From assembly GCA_026786065.1 (NCBI GenBank), contig JAJAYS010000046.1, forward strand, positions 1-5,424: 5,424 nucleotides of DNA, in the 5' to 3' direction. The translations under genes and the position numbers were made by a program. This document shows, piece by piece, positions 1 through 5,424 of the stretch. Source of the stretch: Polaromonas sp. (GTDB lineage: Bacteria; Pseudomonadota; Gammaproteobacteria; Burkholderiales; Burkholderiaceae_C). Each line of letters starts with the position of its first letter. The first letter of the stretch is position 1. Under the pieces are notes generated by a model. The model did no database searches, was not told the DNA's origin, and worked only from the letters and a program-made list of their open reading frames with translations.

Positions 1-273
1 CCAGCCATCCTGGCGGCTGAAGTCCTGGCCGATCTGCCGACCGTGCAAAGGCGCGGCCGGGCCCATCTGCGCATTGCCGGCCGGGTAAGCGTCGTCGTGG
101 TGAGCGCAAAACAGGAAAGGGTCGGCCGTGACCCACGGAAAGCCCAGCGGGGCGATGGCGGTAACCGGACTGGCGGCCAGGGCTGCAGCGTGGGCGGAAC
201 CGGCAGCGGATGCGGCGGCGGCGCGGACGGCAGGCGAAGCCGGCGACGGTGTCGCCGTAGCGGCGTGGGTCAT
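1..273 (-). CDS. Pirin family protein, N-terminal part (gene runs off the left edge)
   Basis: Read on the minus strand from the ATG at 273-271, this frame stays open to the window edge for 91 codons. After an Ala/Ser/Pro-rich leader of about 40 residues comes a block typical of one pirin subfamily: [30 protein letters not shown] and GRQIGQDF, ending in QDGW. Pirins are cupin-fold, non-haem-iron proteins; some act as quercetinases and others as transcriptional co-regulators. The metal-binding His residues normally follow shortly after the last residue seen here, so metal binding cannot be judged. A GAGGA ribosome site (complement of 281-285) lies 7 bases before the ATG, and no other in-frame ATG occurs before the conserved block, so this start is favoured. 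The Ala-rich leader is low-complexity and has no clear signal-peptide hydrophobic core. The gene is divergent from the catalase-like gene. Family recognition is from memory of conserved motifs; the function of this copy is unknown. Confidence 0.85.
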   Translation of the reverse strand, partial: MTHAATATPSPASPAVRAAAASAAGSAHAAALAASPVTAIAPLGFPWVTADPFLFCAHHDDAYPAGNAQMGPAAPLHGRQIGQDFSRQDGW

Positions 274-381
274 GGCGGGGTCCTCGGGGAAAAGGTGGAT
301 GGTGGCCAGGCCGACCAGTCTGCGGCTGAATTGCCGGTACCGCCTGGGAGCCTGCGCGGCAGAAGGCAGTCGGCTGCAACT

Positions 382-419
382 CGCAATCGGCAACGCATGT
401 TTGATCAACCTCAATTGCG
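382..419. promoter_or_regulatory. Dyad-rich segment in the divergent pirin/catalase-like intergenic region
   Basis: The 308 bases between the two divergent start codons (274-581) hold no gene that I can support. Within them, CGCAAT (382-387) is repeated inverted as ATTGCG (414-419). Between these lie the perfect 8-base palindrome TTGATCAA (401-408) and an overlapping TTGA-N6-TCAA dyad (401-414). Such clustered dyads are common in regulator binding sites upstream of divergent genes. No convincing -35/-10 pair could be fixed in either direction, and no regulator gene is present in the window. This is a position to test, not an established operator. Confidence 0.25.
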
Positions 420-571
420 GGTCGCAGCGTCAAATTTCAAGCGGACCCGGCCGGCGCAAGCTCTTAGATGGCGCCCGAAGCCGTGAGACGGCCTGCGCCT
501 ACAGCCGGTCAACCGCGCAGCGCGCCACAATTTTGCGTACCGACAACTCCACGCCCGACGCCGAGCAAAAC

Positions 572-576
572 AGGAG
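572..576 (+). promoter_or_regulatory. Ribosome binding site that fixes the catalase-like start at 582
   Basis: AGGAG sits 5 bases before the ATG at 582. The same frame is open upstream to an ATG at 468, but that ATG lacks a comparable site. The 38 extra residues it would add are Pro/Arg/Thr-rich and unlike the family. The downstream ATG is therefore chosen. Confidence 0.8.
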
Positions 577-581
577 CCGCC

Positions 582-1694
582 ATGTCCGACCCGACCCTCG
601 TCCATCCCCTGCGCTACCAGCGTGAATTTGAGAAGCCCGAGGACGGCGAGGCCGAAACGACGGCCGCGCTGATCGACACGCTGCACGGCGTGGCCGCGAC
701 GATGGCCGAGAGCACCGGCCACGCCCGGCGCAGCGTACACGCAAAGAACCACGGCCTGCTACGCTGCACGCTCGAAGTCTTGCCCGGCCTGCCGCCACAG
801 CTGGCGCAGGGGCTGTTTGCCCAAGTGCGCAGCTATCCGGTGCTGATGCGCCTGTCCACCGCGCCAGCCGAAGAGCTGCCCGACAACGTGTCGCTGCCGC
901 GCGGGCTGGCGCTCAAAGTGATCGGCGTCGAGGGCGAACGGCTGCCGGGCTCCGAAGCCCACACCTCCCAGGATTTCGTGATGGTGGATGGCCCTTCTTT
1001 TGGCCGGCCGGATGCACGCCATTTTTTGAAGGACCTGAAGCGGGCCGCCGCCACCACCGACAAGTCGCCCGCCGGCAAGCAGTTTTTGTCGCTGCTGCTA
1101 CGCGGCGCGGAACGGGTGGTCGAAGCGGTCGGCGCTGAAAGCGGCACGCTGATCGCCCTGGGCGGCCATAGGCAAAGCCATCCACTCGGCGAAAGCTATT
1201 TCACGCAGGTGCCGCTGCTGTATGGGCTTTTCATGGCGAAGGTGATGCTGGCGCCAGTGTCGCCCGCGCTGCAGGCGCTGACCGGCAGCGCGCTCGACAT
1301 GAAAGGCAAGCCCGACGCGATGCGCGAGGCGGTAGAGCAGTTTTTCACCAGCGGCGAGCCAGCCGAATGGGAGCTGCGGGTGCAACTGTGTACCGACATC
1401 GACCGCATGCCGCTGGAAGACGCGTCTGCCGTCTGGGCCGAAGACGAAAGCCAGTTTTTGCCGGTCGCCCGGATTCACGCCGCATGGCAAAGTGGCCTGT
1501 CGCCCGACGCGCTGCTCGCAGCCGACGACCGGCTTGCTTTCAGCCCCTGGCATGGCCTTGCCGCGCACCGGCCGTTGGGTTCGGTGATGCGGGTGCGCAA
1601 GGCGGTATATGAAGCCTCGAGGCAGTTCAGGGCCAGCCGCAACGGCTGCCCGCTGCACGAGCCGCAGCATGCGGACGACCTGGACTTGCGCTGA
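582..1694 (+). CDS. Catalase-family haem protein (small catalase-like, 370 aa)
   Basis: The protein is a short, single-domain member of the catalase superfamily, resembling the y4iL-like group rather than full-length KatA/KatE enzymes of about 480 residues or more. Visible landmarks: SVHAKNHG (51-58) with the likely distal His53; PVLMRLSTAP (86-95) and PRGLALKVIGV (106-116), which correspond to the catalase core; QDFVMVDGPSF followed by HFLKDL (130-152); FSPWHGLAAHRPLGSV (320-335); and RVRKAVY, where Arg339 and Tyr343 keep the Arg-x-x-x-Tyr spacing of the proximal haem ligand. There is no signal peptide, so a cytoplasmic location is inferred. Members are assumed to act on peroxides, but some relatives are peroxidases or have no shown catalase activity. 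The Asn-Asn-Thr-Pro distal motif of classical catalases reads Val-Asp-Gly-Pro here. The gene is divergent from the pirin gene and convergent with the ABC operon. I am confident of the family and unsure of the activity. Confidence 0.92.
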   Translation: MSDPTLVHPLRYQREFEKPEDGEAETTAALIDTLHGVAATMAESTGHARRSVHAKNHGLLRCTLEVLPGLPPQLAQGLFAQVRSYPVLMRLSTAPAEELPDNVSLPRGLALKVIGVEGERLPGSEAHTSQDFVMVDGPSFGRPDARHFLKDLKRAAATTDKSPAGKQFLSLLLRGAERVVEAVGAESGTLIALGGHRQSHPLGESYFTQVPLLYGLFMAKVMLAPVSPALQALTGSALDMKGKPDAMREAVEQFFTSGEPAEWELRVQLCTDIDRMPLEDASAVWAEDESQFLPVARIHAAWQSGLSPDALLAADDRLAFSPWHGLAAHRPLGSVMRVRKAVYEASRQFRASRNGCPLHEPQHADDLDLR

Positions 1695-1731
1695 CGCATT
1701 GGCATAAGCCGCACGGCGCGGGCCGGAGCGC

Positions 1732-1769
1732 CTGAAAGCCCGTGGCCGGCGCGCCGCTCAGGCTTTCAG
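1732..1769. terminator. Probable two-way terminator between convergent genes
   Basis: CTGAAAGCC (1732-1740) and GGCTTTCAG (1761-1769) form a perfect 9-bp stem around a 20-base GC-rich loop, which itself contains the palindrome GGCGCGCC (1748-1755). On the plus strand the stem is followed by T-rich sequence (TTCTTCAATTT), as expected for terminating the catalase-like gene. On the minus strand the stem begins within the last codons of the permease gene and lacks a clear T run, so termination in that direction is less certain. Confidence 0.6.
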
Positions 1770-2523
1770 TTCTTCAATTTCCAGCCGGTGCGGAAGATCA
1801 GCGCCACCGTGCCCAGGCACAGCGCCAGAAAGCCGGTGATGGCGAGCGCGCTGATGCCGACATGGACATCGGCGACGCCGTAAAAGCTCCAGCGAAAGCC
1901 GCTGATCAAATAGACCACCGGGTTGAACAGGGCGACCTTCTGCCAGAGCGGCGGCAGCATGTTGATCGAGTAAAACGCGCCGCCGAGAAAGGTCAGCGGC
2001 GTCATCACCATCAGCGGCACCACTTGCAGTTTTTGAAAGTTGTCGGCCCACAGGCCGATGATGAAGCCGAACAGGCTGAAGGTCAGCGCCGTCAGCAGCA
2101 AAAAGCACAACATCCAGAACGGGTGCTGGATCTCGTAGGGCACGAAGAGGCGGGCGGTTGCCAGGATCAGCAGGCCCAGCACCACCGACTTGCTGGCCGC
2201 CGCGCCGACGTAGCCCAGCCCCACCTCCATCGCCGACACCGGTGCCGAAAGCAGCTCGTAAATCGTGCCCGACCATTTCGGCATGTAGATGCCGAAGGCG
2301 GCGTTTGAAATGCTTTCGTTCAGCAGCGACAGCATGACCAAGCCGGGGATGATGAAGGCGCCGTAACCGATACCGTCGATCTCGCCCATGCGCGAGCCGA
2401 TGGCCGCGCCGAACACCACAAAGTACAAGGAGGTCGAGATCACCGGCGCGGCGATCGATTGCGTCACGGTGCGCAAGGTGCGCGCCATCTCGAAGCGGTA
2501 GATGGCGCGAACCGCCTGCCAGT

Positions 2524-2527
<4 letters not shown>
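1766..2527 (-). CDS. yadH: ABC-2 type transporter permease, YadH-like (253 aa)
   Basis: This is an inner-membrane subunit of an ABC exporter. A short cytoplasmic N-terminus ([20 protein letters not shown]) precedes about six hydrophobic segments near residues 21-45, 55-78, 105-128, 136-160, 166-188 and 225-247. The length matches E. coli YadH (about 256 residues). Typical ABC-2 features are the segment [17 protein letters not shown] (82-98), between the second and third helices, and [21 protein letters not shown] (176-196), followed by [17 protein letters not shown], the conserved C-terminal block of this family. The gene overlaps the upstream ATPase gene by four bases (ATGA), and GGGAGG (complement of 2532-2537) lies 4 bases before its ATG, which points to coupled translation. 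Two copies presumably pair with two copies of the ATPase. The substrate is unknown; YadGH relatives are annotated only as putative exporters. The end of the gene is part of the terminator stem. Confidence 0.93.
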
Positions 2528-3486
<959 letters not shown>

Positions 3487-3590
3487 GAAATTCCCCGGTA
3501 TCGGCCGGCCGCGCCGCGTCGGGGGCCGAACGCTGAAGTCTAGCGAGGCACGGCAACTCCGACCGGCGCCGGGCTATCGGCCCGCCGGGG

Positions 3591-3609
3591 ACAGCGGGAT
3601 GCCCGCTGT
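3591..3609 (-). promoter_or_regulatory. Short perfect hairpin in the yadG leader
   Basis: ACAGCGGG (3591-3598) and CCCGCTGT (3602-3609) make a perfect 8-bp stem with a 3-base loop, about 105 bases before the TTG start. A second weak 5-bp stem (CGGGC/GCCCG, loop CGATA in the minus-strand reading) lies between it and the gene. There is no T run after either, so they are more likely leader structure, or an old terminator arm, than a working attenuator. No riboswitch family was recognised. Confidence 0.35.
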
Positions 3610-3635
3610 GCGTGCAGCCCCCTATACGAAGCAAG

Positions 3636-3705
3636 AAATTTAAGAAAAATCGGCTTCCAACCCAATAAAAACAAGCGTTTACAGCTATTTAAATCATAGC
3701 GCCTT
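3636..3705. repeat. AT-rich intergenic segment resembling a decayed Comamonadaceae repeat
   Basis: This 70-base patch is far richer in A and T than its surroundings and contains the palindrome ATTTAAAT (3687-3694). Its order of short words on the minus strand (AAATAGCTG, then CGCTTG, then GGAAGCCGATTTT) recalls a short dispersed intergenic element that I remember from Comamonadaceae genomes, in which the CGCTT part forms a hairpin. Here the right arm is degraded, so the stem is weak. The assignment is from memory and only one copy is in the window. Confidence 0.3.
3637..3665 (-). promoter_or_regulatory. Candidate promoter for the yadGH operon
   Basis: On the minus strand, TTGGGT (complement of 3660-3665) and TAAATT (complement of 3637-3642) are separated by 17 bases within the only strongly AT-rich patch upstream of yadG. 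The match to the sigma-70 consensus is modest (3 of 6 and 4 of 6). If used, it would give a leader of about 140-145 bases. The call rests mainly on position and local base composition. Confidence 0.3.
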
Positions 3706-3760
3706 CCGGGCTTTGCCGGCGCGTCGCAAACTGCCCTGGCGCTCGCAAACCGGGGTAAAG

Positions 3761-3804
3761 CCAGTCGGCTTTTGCACGCCGGTCAGTCGGCTTTTGCACG
3801 CCGG
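3761..3804. repeat. Tandem duplication of a 22-bp unit
   Basis: The 21 bases at 3762-3782 recur exactly at 3784-3804, giving a period of 22. The units differ only in the first base (C at 3761, T at 3783). Each unit starts CAGTCGGC and ends GCACGCCGG. Because 22 is not a multiple of 3, the duplication would shift any reading frame, in keeping with this stretch being non-coding. A slippage duplication is the simplest origin. Confidence 0.85.
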
Positions 3805-3923
3805 GCTCGGGCGGTCTGCTGCGTTGTTTTTTCCCCCAGTACCGGGGCTATTGGCTAATAAAAGACGCTTTGCAGCCATCCCTATCCGGCCGCCCCAGTT
3901 CCGCCAGAGTTATGCAGACGGTC

Positions 3924-4163
3924 CTTAAAGTCGCTTGGCCCGGCGCCAAGGCCGTCGGAGGCTATCGGCTCGGTGTCGCCGATCACAAAGCTCGCATGCA
4001 GGATTTGGTCTTCACTCCCGGGCGGTGGCTACACCGCCGGATCGGGGCAGTGCTTCATGCGCATCAGGTCTTTGACCTTGGGGCCGACGCCGACGCCGTG
4101 TTCCTAAAACTCCTTCGCTTCCTTGCAGCGGTCACCGAAGTCCAGACAGGCTTGAACTTTCAT
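3924..4163 (-). pseudogene. Relic of a PhnB/YjdN-type VOC-superfamily gene
   Basis: Reading from the ATG at 4163-4161 gives MKVQACLDFGDRCKEAKEF, then a TAG (4106-4104), then a stretch containing KVKDLMRMKHCPDPAV, a second TAG (4031-4029), and PPPGSEDQILHASFVIGDTE followed by IASDG and SDFK. This follows in one frame the N-terminal two thirds of PhnB-like proteins, which I recall as M-K-V-Q-x-Y-L-x-F-x-G-R-C-E-E-A-x-E-F-Y, then L-M-R-F-K-x-x-P-D-P, P-P-G-S-E-D, M-H-A-S-F-x-I-G-D-T and A-S-D-G. The first stop falls where the family has Tyr after Glu-Phe; the second replaces a residue before Pro-Pro-Gly. After about codon 80 (near 3924) the similarity ends and no C-terminal half is recognisable. 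AGAGAGA lies a few bases before the ATG, a remnant ribosome site. The substrate of such proteins is generally unknown. The relic is transcriptionally isolated. Confidence 0.82.
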
Positions 4164-4558
4164 CGCTTGTCTCTCTGGTTCGCCCACCCCCGGGATTGGA
4201 GGCCTGAGAACGTGAAAACCACCCTGCGCCGATCACCGGGAAACGGCCGCATCCACCGGCCGCTTTGGCATTGCAGTGGGGGTCCAGGTTGGACGGAGCA
4301 AAAGCGCAGCGCAGACCGTCGGGCGCTGTCTATTTCCTCTGTGCGCGATTCAGGCATTTAGGACGCTTAATGCATCACCGTGGGAGCTTGTAGTCGGCCC
4401 GGCCCGCGCCATCGACCAACGGCGCCAGCCGTGTCTGACGTGACTTCTGCCTGGATCCTGACAGTGGCGTGGTGCGGCGCCGAGTAAGGTATTAAAGGCG
4501 CGCGGGCGTTTTGACCGCTGGCGCCAAAGCCCATGCACCTCTGTAGCGAAGGAAATTT
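4164..4558. other. Intergenic stretch without a recognisable gene
   Basis: This stretch lies between the phnB-like relic and the EF-hand gene. It contains a CGGCCG-N7-CGGCCG hairpin (4244-4262) and a GCATT/AATGC inverted repeat (4354-4373). It must also hold the promoter of the EF-hand gene; the best -10-like word is TATTAA near 4490, but no matching -35 is at proper spacing. I saw no protein family in any frame. It may include upstream remains of the relic's operon that have decayed beyond recognition. Confidence 0.6.
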
Positions 4559-4975
4559 ATGAATCGCATTACCACTGCATTGAACGTGGCAGCCTTTGCC
4601 GCGACGTCCATGGTCGGCGCCGCCGCTTGGGCCGCAGACGACACAAAGGCCGGCGCCAAGACGAACAAGGCCGACCAGACTCAAGTGATGCCGGCGCGAG
4701 AAGACTTGAAGCCGGGCGCCGCCCCAACCATCGAGTCGATGGACGCCAACACCCAGCGAGCGCATGACCGTGATCGCGGCGCCAAACCCGAGCCACGCGC
4801 AAGCGCGGCGCGCGCGGCGCCGTCTGCCAAAGCAGGCCCTGCCCTTGCTGCTGGCGACGTGCGCGACTGGAAAAAGATTGACAAGAACCAGGACAACCTG
4901 ATCTCGCCCGAGGAGATGGAAAGCGAGCTCAACGAGGCGTGGCAGCAGCGCAAGTCGACGGCCGCTAAAAACTGA
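4559..4975 (+). CDS. Secreted or periplasmic single EF-hand protein (138 aa)
   Basis: The N-terminus is a classic Sec signal peptide: MNR, a hydrophobic Ala/Val core, and an Ala-Trp-Ala cleavage motif ending at residue 25. The mature region (26-100) is polar, Ala/Lys/Asp-rich and probably disordered. Near the C-terminus, DKNQDNLISPEE (108-119) is a textbook 12-residue EF-hand loop: Asp, Asn, Asp and Ser at positions 1, 3, 5 and 9, Ile at 8 and Glu at 12. It is flanked by VRDWKKI and MESELNEAW as the two helices. Position 6, usually Gly, is Asn. Only one EF-hand is present, so calcium binding would be weak or need a dimer or partner. AAGGA (4549-4553) lies 5 bases before the ATG. The gene stands alone, and no functional partner is adjacent. 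Role unknown; calcium binding in the cell envelope is an inference from the motif. Confidence 0.88.
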   Translation: MNRITTALNVAAFAATSMVGAAAWAADDTKAGAKTNKADQTQVMPAREDLKPGAAPTIESMDANTQRAHDRDRGAKPEPRASAARAAPSAKAGPALAAGDVRDWKKIDKNQDNLISPEEMESELNEAWQQRKSTAAKN

Positions 4976-4985
4976 CGCGGCGCAG

Positions 4986-5008
4986 AGCCCGGCCACGGCG
5001 GCCTGGCT
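4986..5008 (+). terminator. Possible terminator hairpin after the EF-hand gene
   Basis: Eleven bases after the stop codon, AGCC-C-GGCC (4986-4994) pairs with GGCC-T-GGCT (5000-5008) around a 5-base loop: two 4-bp GC-rich blocks with one mismatch. No T run follows, so it is not a canonical intrinsic terminator. It could slow polymerase or protect the 3' end of the message. Confidence 0.35.
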
Positions 5009-5138
5009 GCGGTCGACACGCAAAAGTGCCCGCCGCGTGTTCGAGTTGCTGCGCACCGAAAACCGCGACCGGAATTGGAGGCGGAGGTCGGCGCTGCTCG
5101 CCGCTGCGCTGAGCGACAAGGGGGCTCTGCCAGTCCGG

Positions 5139-5158
5139 CGGAGCGGCGAGCCGCTCCG
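5139..5158. repeat. Perfect 9-bp inverted repeat
   Basis: CGGAGCGGC (5139-5147) and GCCGCTCCG (5150-5158) are exact inverted copies separated by two bases, making a very stable GC hairpin on either strand. It has no T run, so it is not a standard terminator. It could be a REP-like or protein-binding dyad, but no second copy is in the window. Confidence 0.6.
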
Positions 5159-5268
5159 TGGTCGGAGCCTGCAAGCGCATTAATGGACACCCCCGCGTGC
5201 GTCGGCTGGCGTGAGGATGACCTTGCCGGATGGCTTGAGCAGCGGCGCGGGCGGCAGTGGCGTGCGCG

Positions 5269-5424
5269 ATGGAGGCCCAACTGGGCAGCATCGCCGCGGA
5301 CCTGTGGCACGCCGACACGGGAAGGGCCAGCTTGCGGTCCGTTGGCGCCCGCAATCTGCAGTTCGCGCAGCGGGAGACCAGTTTGTTTCGCGCAGAGTTC
5401 GCGTCCCGCCACGCGGTGATTCAG
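5269..5424 (+). CDS. Unrecognised reading frame running off the right edge
   Basis: From the ATG at 5269 the frame is open for 52 codons to the window end; the preceding in-frame stop is TGA at 5236-5238. By direct count 44 of 52 codons end in G or C, similar to what the real genes of this window look like. The peptide (MEAQLGSIAADLW... NLQFAQRETSLFRAEF... HAVIQ) is balanced and looks helical rather than the Arg/Pro-rich type of a shadow frame. Against it: there is no ribosome site before the ATG, and the adjoining upstream coding-like stretch is in another frame, so it may be part of a frameshifted relic. No function is proposed. Confidence 0.3.
   Translation, partial: MEAQLGSIAADLWHADTGRASLRSVGARNLQFAQRETSLFRAEFASRHAVIQ

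Larger units (their letters stand above)
4976..5268. other. Stretch without an identifiable gene, possibly decayed coding sequence
   Basis: One plus-strand frame is open through 5180 and closes at TAA 5181-5183. In its second half about four fifths of codons end in G or C (for example ...RRVFELLRTENRDRN...), which looks coding, but there is no good start codon or ribosome site and it overlaps the end of the EF-hand gene in another frame. No family was recognised. The stretch could be a gene remnant or simply GC-rich sequence that happens to be open. Confidence 0.4.

Noticed and set aside
43..486. Open plus-strand frame of 147 codons at the left edge
   Set aside because: Its first part is antisense to the pirin reading frame and it gives a Gly/Arg-rich peptide with no family resemblance. 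The minus-strand frame carries the conserved motifs.
468..581. Upstream extension of the catalase-like protein to an ATG at 468
   Set aside because: There is no ribosome site at 468, the added 38 residues are low-complexity, and a good AGGAG precedes the ATG at 582.
1020..1090. Recurrent runs of five or six T inside the catalase-like gene, which could suggest slippage or terminator sites
   Set aside because: They encode Phe-Leu and similar pairs (TTT TTG) in frame, have no adjacent hairpin, and look like codon preference.
1742..2308. Plus-strand open frame of 188 codons opposite yadH
   Set aside because: It yields a His/Gln/Arg-rich peptide typical of an antisense shadow; the six-helix permease is on the minus strand.
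3694..3879. Minus-strand open frame of 61 codons containing the 22-bp duplication
   Set aside because: It begins beyond the point where the phnB-like similarity ends, shows no clear match to the family's C-terminus, and contains a frame-shifting tandem duplication. I could not support it as a gene, although it may be part of a repeat family.
3870..4361. Plus-strand open frame of 163 codons
   Set aside because: It is antisense to the phnB-like relic, which explains its openness. It has no ribosome site and no recognisable motif.
4619..4825. Several GGCGCC sites clustered in the EF-hand gene, considered as a repeat array
   Set aside because: They encode Gly-Ala and Ala-Pro type codons in GC-rich Ala-rich sequence at irregular spacing, and there is no repeat unit. 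No CRISPR array, tRNA, rRNA or insertion-sequence ends were seen anywhere in the window.
4367..5119. Minus-strand open frame of 250 codons opposite the EF-hand gene
   Set aside because: The plus-strand gene has a signal peptide, a ribosome site and an EF-hand; the opposite frame is Arg/Ala/Ser-rich with no motif.
4681..5412. Minus-strand open frame of 243 codons at the right end
   Set aside because: It overlaps the EF-hand gene antisense, is Arg/Ser/Pro-rich, and near the right edge its codons end less often in G/C than those of the plus frame.

Overview
The window is GC-rich (roughly two thirds G+C by eye) with strongly G/C-ending codons. Its proteins look like those of a betaproteobacterium, most likely Burkholderiales/Comamonadaceae; that placement is an inference from composition and family resemblance, as no search was possible. 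The content is mostly ordinary chromosome with a decaying stretch in the right half. I did not find a convincing undescribed system.

Left part (1-1769). A pirin-family gene enters from the left edge on the minus strand, and only its N-terminal 91 codons are present. A 308-bp divergent intergenic region separates it from a plus-strand gene for a 370-residue catalase-family haem protein (582-1694). Both families are associated with redox chemistry or oxidative stress, and the two genes share one upstream region. The catalase-like gene ends facing the next operon, with a hairpin between them that can serve as a two-way terminator.

Middle (1766-3660). A two-gene ABC exporter operon lies on the minus strand: an ATPase of the YadG type (TTG start) followed, with a 4-base ATGA overlap, by an ABC-2 permease of the YadH type. 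Together they form a complete minimal exporter of one ATPase and one six-helix membrane subunit. Its substrate cannot be read from the sequence. The leader upstream of the ATPase has a short perfect hairpin, and further upstream is an AT-rich patch that may hold the promoter and the remains of an intergenic repeat.

Right part (3660-5424). About 900 bases lack an intact gene. They hold a 22-bp tandem duplication and, on the minus strand, a clear relic of a PhnB/YjdN-type VOC-superfamily gene. The relic has two in-frame TAG stops and a lost C-terminal half. Next comes a small plus-strand gene for a secreted 138-residue protein with one canonical EF-hand (4559-4975). The last 450 bases contain two hairpins and high-GC3 open stretches in different frames. 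The final one runs off the right edge and may be an unrecognised gene or another relic.
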